Assembly: GCA_029933635.1 (NCBI GenBank) | Contig: JAOZNS010000187.1 | Span: forward strand, 1-5,303 | Length of the DNA stretch: 5,303 nucleotides | Direction: 5' to 3' | From: Candidatus Zixiibacteriota bacterium | Lineage (GTDB): Bacteria > Zixibacteria > MSB-5A5 > SM1-73 | Part shown: positions 1-4,272 of the stretch, piece after piece | Position numbering within the stretch: position 1 is the stretch's first letter | Layout: each line of letters opens with the position of its first letter | Translations under genes and position numbers: made by a program | The notes under the pieces: model-generated | What the model was told of the DNA's origin: nothing | Databases searched by the model: none | Seen by the model: only the letters and a program-made list of their open reading frames with translations

Positions 1-72
1 GCGGTACTGGAGTCGAACCAGTGACCTTCTGCGTGTAAGGCAGACACTCTAAACCGGCTGAGCTAACCGCCC
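1..72 (-). tRNA. tRNA-Val (anticodon UAC), 3' end cut by the window edge
   Basis: Read on the minus strand this folds as a standard cloverleaf. The acceptor 5' arm GGGCGGT (72-66) pairs with ACCGC at 5-1; the last two acceptor pairs, the discriminator base and any CCA lie outside the window. The D stem is GCTC/GAGT. The anticodon stem TCTGC/GCAGA encloses the loop CTTACAC (39-33), giving anticodon TAC at 37-35, which reads valine GUN codons. The T arm ACTGG-TTCGACT-CCAGT is canonical. All visible stems pair, so it should be functional. I see no good promoter of its own directly upstream, so it may be transcribed by read-through or be the first member of a tRNA cluster beyond the edge. Confidence 0.96.
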
Positions 73-74
73 AG

Positions 75-131
75 AAAAAAAGCTGAAAGTCTTAATTGAG
101 ACGGCAAACTTTCAAACTGCGTTTGCCTCAA
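75..131 (-). terminator. probable intrinsic terminator after the small membrane gene, made of two competing hairpins
   Basis: On the minus strand an 11-pair hairpin forms between TTGAGGCAAAC (131-121) and GTTTGCC...TCAA (109-103 and 99-96, with a 3-base bulge). It is followed 14 bases later by seven T's (81-75). A second hairpin, TGAAAGT (114-108) with ACTTTCA (90-84), ends only two bases before the T run and shares bases 108-109 with the first, so the two arms exclude each other. The position between the stop at 176 and the tRNA fits a terminator. The long loop of the second hairpin (17 bases) and the distance of the first from the T run make this moderate evidence only. Confidence 0.45.
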
Positions 132-175
132 CTCAAAAGATCATATTGCCTTTCCCCCTCTTCAGGAAGAAGGCT

Positions 176-472
176 TCAATCGAAAGTCTTCTCTCTCCCT
201 TTTGGGAGCTTTTCCTTTTCCCTGTCTTTTCCTCCATTGATTATAATGGCCACAGGGATAATTACACAATAACCCAAGACCAAAAGTATGGGCGCCAGGG
301 TGATGGAACCATATCCTAAGGTGATATATCCCACCACTATAACAAATAGCCCTATGGCAAAAAGTATGTAGTTCTTTCTTGTAAAGGGCAGAACCCATTT
401 CTCTTTTGGTTTATACACCCTGCCCATAGGCTTGACCTGTGGCTTTCCCTTTCTTTTGCCTTTACCTGCCAT
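176..472 (-). CDS. small two-helix membrane protein, DUF3098-like
   Basis: This 98-residue protein has no known enzymatic role. A very basic N-terminus (residues 1-25, rich in Lys) is followed by an aromatic segment WVLPFTRKNY (27-35 region), a first membrane helix at about 36-52, a short turn GYGSITLAP, a second helix at about 60-78, and a charged Lys/Glu tail. The pattern of xxPFTRKNYILFxIGLxxI followed by ITLAPILLVLGY resembles DUF3098 proteins, which are short membrane proteins of unknown function. The loop between the helices is shorter than I expect for that family. Positive-inside considerations place both termini in the cytoplasm. The start ATG at 472 is preceded by AAAGGAAG as ribosome-binding site. 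The gene lies 186 bases after the sugar transferase with a likely promoter in the gap, so it is probably its own transcription unit. Family assignment is from pattern memory. Confidence 0.72.
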   Translation of the reverse strand: MAGKGKRKGKPQVKPMGRVYKPKEKWVLPFTRKNYILFAIGLFVIVVGYITLGYGSITLAPILLVLGYCVIIPVAIIINGGKDREKEKLPKGREKTFD

Positions 473-494
473 TTTTTCTTCCTTTGCGAGGGTT

Positions 495-522
495 AATCTA
501 ATAAAGAATTCAAATAAGTCAA
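495..522 (-). promoter_or_regulatory. candidate sigma70-type promoter for the small membrane gene
   Basis: The minus strand carries TTGACT (522-517, five of six matches to the -35 consensus), a 16-base spacer and TAGATT (500-495, four of six matches to the -10 consensus). Transcription would start near 488, leaving a leader of about 16 bases that contains the AAAGGAAG ribosome-binding site of the gene starting at 472. Spacing and position are good, but the -10 box is only fair and the region is AT-rich, so chance matches are possible. Confidence 0.45.
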
Positions 523-552
523 GCGAAAATGCCCTTATGGTTTTGTGACATT

Positions 553-574
553 TTCAGCTCTCACACAAGCTGAA
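553..574. other. small perfect hairpin in the 473-658 intergenic gap
   Basis: TTCAGCT (553-559) and AGCTGAA (568-574) form a 7-pair stem with an 8-base loop, symmetrical on both strands. It lies 85 to 106 bases beyond the stop of the sugar transferase and has no T run on either strand, so it is not a classical intrinsic terminator. It might protect an mRNA 3' end or be chance. Nothing else structured was found between 575 and 658 apart from a weak TATCC/GGATA pair. Confidence 0.3.
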
Positions 575-658
575 CCTCGGTTGATTCTAATGACTCACAG
601 CTATCCTCTTTTTTCCCCTATCCATAAAAGAGTGCCAGGATAAAGTGAAAGAGTCTTT

Positions 659-2086
659 TTAATATGCATTTTGGGACGAGAACCAATCCCTCAGGGTGAG
701 GAGAAGAATTTTGATATCAAAAGCCAAAGACCAGTTCTCCACGTAAAAAAGGTCGTATTTGGTCCTCTCCTCGATGGACGTGTTTCCCCTCAACCCGTTG
801 ATCTGCGCCCATCCGGTGATCCCGGATTTGACCTTGTGGCGCAGAAAATATCTGGGAATACCCTCTTTAAATTTATCGACAAAAAACTTTCTTTCTGGAC
901 GAGGACCCACCAAACTCATATCGCCCTTGAGCACGTTGAAGAGCTGAGGAAGCTCATCTAAGTTATTCCTCCGCATAAATGCACCCACCTTGGTTCTACG
1001 GGGATCGTCCTCTGTGGCAAAGGTCGGACCGGTTTTCTCCTCCGCATTCTCTATCATGGACCTGAACTTGTATTGAACAAACCTCTTCCCATCCCTTCCC
1101 AATCTTTCCTGTTTGTAAAATACCGGTCCTTTGGAGTCAAGCTTTATCAGGATAGCCAAGATGGCAAAAACAGGTGAAAGAAGCACAAGACCAATTGATG
1201 AAACAACTAGGTCCAAAGATCTTTTCACCACCTTGTTCCATCCCTCCAAAGGAGTGCGACCCAGCGAAATCAAGGGTATTCCATCCAGAGACAAAACCTT
1301 TGCCCTTGCCGTCATGATCTCCACCAGATCTGGCACTATCTGAAACTCCACCTTTAAATCCTCACAGCTTAAGATGATCTCCATGATCTTGTGATGAAAA
1401 GATAAGGGCAGAGCCAAAACCACCAGCTCCACGTCTTTCTCCCTGATGATCCGGGAAAGATCATCCAACGTTCCTAAAACGGGAATATCAGTCACGGATG
1501 TAAAATCTCCTTTATTTTCATGTTCGCTTCCGCCCTTTATCAAACCAATAAGTTGATAACCTATTTGGGAATTTTCCTTCCATCTTTTAAAGAGTGAGAA
1601 AGCCATCTCTCCCGTTCCGACGATTACCGCCTTTTTCACGCCATAGCCCCGCTTTGTAAAGTGGCGCTCGGCTTTTGCCATCAATCTTCTTTCTGCAAAA
1701 AGGAGAAGTATCCCTAGGATCAAGGATGTCACCAGAGTTGCTCGAGAATAAGAGGTACCTCGATAAAAGAAGGTAAATGCCAGAACCATCAGAAATCCCA
1801 AAGTAGCGCTTTTAGCCAAAAGATAAAACTCGTCGAAAGCGGTTTTGGGCCGTGTGCTTTTGTAAAGACCATAAGCGTTGAACACCGCCACCCATACCAC
1901 TACCACAAAGATTGACCCATATAGATAGAAGGAGAGAGGCGGAATTCCTTTGGTGACCGGGACGATTTTAGTGAAGGGCGAATGAAATCTCACCCAGTAG
2001 GCTAAAAGGAAGGAGGAGAAAATGACCACCACATCCGCTGCGAAGAGAAAAACGGGAAAGATGAACCTGAAACTTTCTTTCTTCAT
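659..2086 (-). CDS. polyprenyl-phosphate sugar phosphotransferase (WbaP/WcaJ/CpsE type)
   Basis: The enzyme transfers a hexose-1-phosphate from a nucleotide sugar to undecaprenyl phosphate at the inner membrane, the first committed step of exopolysaccharide, capsule or O-antigen synthesis. The 475 residues have the full-length layout. Four N-terminal membrane helices lie at about 8-31, 52-72, 90-108 and 114-131. A Rossmann-like CoA_binding_3 domain follows, with AVIVGTGEMAF at 153-163. Next comes a fifth, re-entrant helix (KRSLDLVVSSIGLVLLSPVF, 288-307), then the catalytic bacterial sugar transferase domain. Visible catalytic-domain motifs are GPVFYKQERLGRDGK (320-334), YKFRSM (339-344), the Asp-Glu dyad in LDELPQLFN (D377, E378), GDMSLVGPRPE (388-398) and KSGITGWAQINGLRG (420-434). 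The start ATG overlaps the stop of the upstream glycosyltransferase gene by ATGA, indicating translational coupling; AGGA lies about 10 bases upstream. The donor (glucose, galactose or another sugar) cannot be told from sequence. Confidence 0.95.
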   Translation of the reverse strand: MKKESFRFIFPVFLFAADVVVIFSSFLLAYWVRFHSPFTKIVPVTKGIPPLSFYLYGSIFVVVVWVAVFNAYGLYKSTRPKTAFDEFYLLAKSATLGFLMVLAFTFFYRGTSYSRATLVTSLILGILLLFAERRLMAKAERHFTKRGYGVKKAVIVGTGEMAFSLFKRWKENSQIGYQLIGLIKGGSEHENKGDFTSVTDIPVLGTLDDLSRIIREKDVELVVLALPLSFHHKIMEIILSCEDLKVEFQIVPDLVEIMTARAKVLSLDGIPLISLGRTPLEGWNKVVKRSLDLVVSSIGLVLLSPVFAILAILIKLDSKGPVFYKQERLGRDGKRFVQYKFRSMIENAEEKTGPTFATEDDPRRTKVGAFMRRNNLDELPQLFNVLKGDMSLVGPRPERKFFVDKFKEGIPRYFLRHKVKSGITGWAQINGLRGNTSIEERTKYDLFYVENWSLAFDIKILLLTLRDWFSSQNAY

Positions 2087-3216
2087 CTCAAGCTTTTCCT
2101 GTGCTCTTCAAACTTTTGATAGATGAACTCCTTTATCCTTTTTTTGAATACCCTTCTATCGAACCTCAGCGCCTGCTCCCTTATCCTTTCCGGAGAGAAT
2201 TTGGTTGCATCAAATCTCCGCACCGCCTCAATCAAAGCCTCTTTGGTCTGTGGGTAAAAGAATACTCCTGTATGCACAGGAAGAACCTCTTGATCCGGAT
2301 AAGCACCTTTAACTGATTCGGTCACCCCCCCCTTTCCAAATGCCAAAACGGGCTTGCCACAGGCTTGAGCCTCCACCGGCACGATCCCGAAATCCTCCTC
2401 TCCCGGAAAGATCAGGGCTTTACAATTTTGATAATATCTTTTTAACTCAGATCGAGCCTGCCATTTTAAAAATCTAATGTTCTTTTTGGCGATTTTCATC
2501 AACCTTTTTTTCTCCGAGCCATCGCCTATGACCACCAACGGAAGATTAAGCTCGTTGAAGGCTAAGATGGCTAAATCCACCCTTTTATAAGGAACCAAGG
2601 CAGAGGCAACCAGATAATACTCTCCCTCCTTTTTGCTTGGGTCAAAATAATCGGTATCGACCGGAGGATGGATCACCTCAGAATCCCGACGATAGTGCTT
2701 TTTGATTCGTCTTCTCACGTTTTCTGAATTTGCCACAAAGAAGTCCACCCTGTCAGCTGATTTCTCATCCCAGGTTCTAAGATAATTCATGAAGAAGGGA
2801 ATGCTCCAGCGAATAAGCGGGTTGAGACTGTTTTTTGAAAAATATGTATAATACATCTCCCAAGCATATCGCATGGGGGTATGACAATAGCAGATATGAC
2901 AGCTCTCCGCAGAGGTAATCACCCCCTTGGCAACACAATGACTGGAGGAGATGACCAACTCATAATCTGTAAGGTCGAACTGCTCGATGGCGGTGGGAAA
3001 GAGGGGAAGATATTTTTGATAATGATCCAAAGCGAAGGGCAAACCTTGAAGGAACGAGGTTTTAATTTCCATTCGGGAGATGGTGTCCGATACCGATCCT
3101 GGTTTGTGTAATAAGGTATAGACGGTTGCTTGCGGAAAAAGCTCACACAAGACTTCCAAACACCTCTCCCCACCTCTCATCCCGGTCAACCAATCATGAA
3201 CCAAAGCCACCTTCAT
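2083..3216 (-). CDS. GT4-family glycosyltransferase for surface polysaccharide
   Basis: This is a 377-residue retaining glycosyltransferase with a GT-B fold (Glycos_transf_1 type), normal in length. The N-terminal domain starts with MKVALVHDWLTGMRGGE, whose Gly-Gly-Glu loop typifies acceptor-side sequences of this subfamily. CYCHTPMRYAWE (109-120) and VANSENVRRRI (161-171) are also characteristic. In the C-terminal domain, SALVPYKRVDLAI (205-217) holds the Lys-Arg that contacts donor phosphates, VVIGDGSEKKRL lies at 228-239, and the E-x7-E donor motif is E274/E282 in PGEEDFGIVPVEAQACGKPV (271-290). It probably transfers a sugar such as mannose from a nucleotide donor to the lipid-linked acceptor, but the specificity is inferred only. 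It is translationally coupled to the sugar phosphotransferase that follows. The start at 3216 lies 13 bases after the relic transposase frame, with a modest upstream ATAAGG. Confidence 0.93.
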   Translation of the reverse strand: MKVALVHDWLTGMRGGERCLEVLCELFPQATVYTLLHKPGSVSDTISRMEIKTSFLQGLPFALDHYQKYLPLFPTAIEQFDLTDYELVISSSHCVAKGVITSAESCHICYCHTPMRYAWEMYYTYFSKNSLNPLIRWSIPFFMNYLRTWDEKSADRVDFFVANSENVRRRIKKHYRRDSEVIHPPVDTDYFDPSKKEGEYYLVASALVPYKRVDLAILAFNELNLPLVVIGDGSEKKRLMKIAKKNIRFLKWQARSELKRYYQNCKALIFPGEEDFGIVPVEAQACGKPVLAFGKGGVTESVKGAYPDQEVLPVHTGVFFYPQTKEALIEAVRRFDATKFSPERIREQALRFDRRVFKKRIKEFIYQKFEEHRKSLR

Positions 3217-3241
3217 TATTTATTGTGCCTTATCTTCCCCT

Positions 3242-3266
3242 GTAGAGGCAACTCACAAATTGCCTC
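3242..3266 (+). repeat. REP-like hairpin with GTAG tetranucleotide at the 3' end of the transposase relic
   Basis: On the plus strand GTAG (3242-3245) leads into a perfect 7-pair stem GAGGCAA (3245-3251) / TTGCCTC (3260-3266) with loop CTCACAAA. RAYT transposases are known to recognise REP elements made of a conserved tetranucleotide (GTAG or GGAG type) beside an imperfect hairpin, and this one lies exactly at the end of a RAYT gene. In the minus frame it is translated as the tail RQFVSCLYRG of the relic, past the usual family end near WKEVY. It also falls in the leader of the glycosyltransferase gene, ending 29 bases upstream of its ATG. Only one copy is present in this window, so its repeat nature is inferred. 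Confidence 0.6.
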
Positions 3267-3549
3267 CCATTCTGTTCATAAACTTCTTTCCAATATAGAT
3301 CATGCTCGAGATTGAAATTCCTCGACTCGGGATTTTCCCTGTCCAGCTCCCATTTTAAGGGATTGTTCTGGATGTATTCCCTTATTCTGTTCAATTCCTC
3401 CTCATTACGAATTATGTGTTCATAATAGTTGCGTTGCCATCTGAAACTGGCAAATCCATTATTTTTACACCAGCTGGTTAATGCCGACTTATAGGTGCGA
3501 ATTATTGAACCGAGGGATTTAGGTATTATGTGTTGAAATCTGTTTTGTG

Positions 3550-3571
3550 GGGGTTCAAAATTTTGAACCCC
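3550..3571. repeat. 22-base perfect palindrome inside the transposase relic
   Basis: The sequence is a loop-free perfect inverted repeat whose half-site is GGGGTTCAAAA (3550-3560), continuing with further partial pairing outside. On the minus strand it encodes GVQNFEPP, in the variable linker between the HUH strand and the IIPKSLGSI helix of the RAYT. It could extrude as a cruciform or bind a dimeric protein, or simply reflect the codons of that linker. Confidence 0.6.
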
Positions 3572-3758
3572 TATATTATTAATCATAATTATTCCATGAA
3601 TATTATTTGGCATAACCACAAAAACACCCAATCGGACATTTTCAAAATGCGTTGGGATTTCCTGCCAGAATTCTTTTGTCCTCTCTCCTATTTGTGATAA
3701 CATAAGCTGTCCGTTTATTAATTTCCCCAGAACACATTCTCTGTTTGCGTGGAGATCG

Positions 3759-3941
3759 TCACAAAGTATCCTCCGCTCCGGGAATAAGATATGCCTTGAA
3801 GAGTTTCTCTGCTGCTTGCTGACAATGAAAACAAACCGCATCAGTGGTCATTTCGTCTTCTGGAAGATTTATTTCATGCCGGGCGACTTTAATATCATTC
3901 ATTGCCTTTATAACCCACTTTTTTATATACTCATCAATCAT
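3759..3941 (-). pseudogene. HEPN-domain protein, N-terminal half only (MNT partner)
   Basis: HEPN domains are compact helical bundles; beside MNT genes they act as RNase-type toxins or as nucleotide-binding partners. The first 53 or so residues match well: WVIKAMNDIKVARHEINLPE (9-28), then TDAVCFHCQQAAEKLFKAYLI (33-53), the typical second-helix signature of PF05168-type HEPN proteins. Family members run to about 120-135 residues; this frame stops at 60. The second half, which carries the R-x4-6-H RNase motif in active HEPN proteins, is missing, so it should be catalytically dead. The break coincides with the start of the RAYT sequence. The start ATG at 3941 is firm: it has AAGGAG seven bases upstream and would overlap the frame-restored MNT stop as ATGA. 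Confidence 0.85.
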
Positions 3942-3948
3942 ATTACAA

Positions 3949-3954
3949 CTCCTT
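3949..3954 (-). promoter_or_regulatory. strong ribosome-binding site of the HEPN gene
   Basis: AAGGAG on the minus strand lies seven bases before the ATG at 3941, near-ideal spacing. It sits inside the out-of-frame MNT tail, which supports a once-coupled MNT-HEPN operon and fixes the HEPN start. Confidence 0.75.
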
Positions 3955-3981
3955 CTTTTAAGGCATATCTGGTAACATATC

Positions 3982-4272
3982 CTATCCTATTTTTTTGAAC
4001 TCCGCTTCTTCTTCTGAATTTATTATTACATCTGAATGAATATATAATTCTGCTAATGCTTTTCTAATGGCTTTTGCTATCTTCATTTTTTCTTTAATTG
4101 TAAATGTCTTCTTCGTTATTATGAGAAAATCATAATCACTGGACTTTGAGTGATCTCCTCTTGCCCTTGAACCGAAAAGGATGATCTGGTTTACTGAAAC
4201 CCCTATTTCACTAAGGCATTTCAAAATCTCTGCTTTTATGTCGCTTATTGATATTTTCGGTTTTTCATTCAT
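3982..4272 (-). CDS. minimal nucleotidyltransferase (MNT domain, MntA-like), apparent C-terminal frameshift
   Basis: MNT proteins belong to the Pol-beta nucleotidyltransferase superfamily; MntA-type members are antitoxins that AMPylate a HEPN partner. Here 96 residues show GSRARGDHSKSSDYD (34-48), an exact GS-x10-D-x-D motif with metal-binding D46 and D48, and the third acidic residue D81 in HSDVII. The catalytic core is therefore intact. The frame ends abruptly at EFKKIG, just after seven A's (3996-3990 on the minus strand). In the -1 frame the DNA continues as NRIGYVTRYALKEGVVI and stops at 3938, giving about 111 residues and the expected family tail. The real gene therefore probably spans 4272-3938. 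The start overlaps the methyltransferase stop as ATGA, with a G-rich GGGGGAAG upstream. It is AT-rich compared with the polysaccharide genes. It may be a sequencing slip, a mutation or a slippage site. Confidence 0.9.
   Translation of the reverse strand: MNEKPKISISDIKAEILKCLSEIGVSVNQIILFGSRARGDHSKSSDYDFLIITKKTFTIKEKMKIAKAIRKALAELYIHSDVIINSEEEAEFKKIG
3990..3996 (-). other. A7 run where the MNT reading frame breaks (possible slippage site)
   Basis: The minus strand reads TTC AAA AAA ATA GGA TAG in the MNT frame. Re-reading one A (a -1 shift, or one A added during transcription) gives AAA AAA AAT AGG ATA GGA, which opens 17 sense codons with family-like sequence. The run has the A-AAA-AAX form known from bacterial -1 frameshifting and is long enough for polymerase slippage. 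A homopolymer base-call error explains it equally well. Confidence 0.6.

Larger units (their letters stand above)
3230..3801 (-). pseudogene. REP-associated tyrosine transposase (RAYT, Y1/IS200-like), frameshifted relic
   Basis: Members nick single-stranded DNA next to REP hairpins using an HUH motif and a tyrosine. From ANRECVLGKLINGQ (3748 downwards) to LYWKEVYE the frame matches the family over about 155 residues: FVVMPNNIHGIIM, IIPKSLGSIIRTYK, FRWQRNYYEHIIRNEEEL (candidate catalytic Tyr in YY) and YIQNNPLKWELDREN. The expected N-terminus, LQGISYSRSGGYFVTIS, is found at 3801-3751 but in another frame. One base is missing at about 3749, and the open frame upstream (to an ATG at 3841) is out-of-frame HEPN sequence, not a real start. 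The HUH motif reads N-I-H instead of H-I-H (AAT at 3604-3602). It has no start codon or ribosome-binding site of its own: the 5' end is fused to the HEPN gene. Probably inactive. Confidence 0.85.

Noticed and set aside
162..398. A minus-strand open frame of 78 codons overlapping the small membrane gene.
   Set aside because: It is a frame shadow: no credible domain, odd Cys/His content, and the overlapping frame has a good ribosome-binding site, promoter and family-like sequence.
602..642. TATCC/GGATA pairing downstream of the sugar phosphotransferase as a terminator.
   Set aside because: Only five Watson-Crick pairs, a long loop and no T run on the transcribed strand.
671..1343. Plus-strand open frames at 671-961, 759-947 and 1131-1343.
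   Set aside because: They are antisense to the well-supported sugar phosphotransferase, with low-complexity translations and no family features.
2881..3173. Open frames within the glycosyltransferase gene on both strands (2881-3111 plus, 2919-3173 minus).
   Set aside because: The GT4 frame explains this DNA fully; the alternatives show no recognisable domain or ribosome-binding site.
3759..3841. The open stretch giving the transposase an N-terminus starting at an ATG at 3841.
   Set aside because: These residues are HEPN sequence read out of frame and show no family similarity; the genuine RAYT N-terminus is in another frame at 3801-3751.
3787..3970. An 11-base inverted repeat (AGATATGCCTT at 3787-3797, its complement at 3960-3970) flanking the HEPN N-terminal segment, suggestive of an invertible switch.
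   Set aside because: Matching stops outside the 11 bases. Each copy is explained as coding sequence (HEPN FKAYL and the MNT tail RYALK), and no recombinase is nearby. Chance or codon convergence is more likely.
3816..3998. Plus-strand 60-codon frame ending PSFKAYLVTYPILFF, resembling a HEPN piece in reverse orientation.
   Set aside because: Only the FKAYLV stretch resembles HEPN; the residues before it do not, and the region is already explained by HEPN and the MNT tail on the minus strand.
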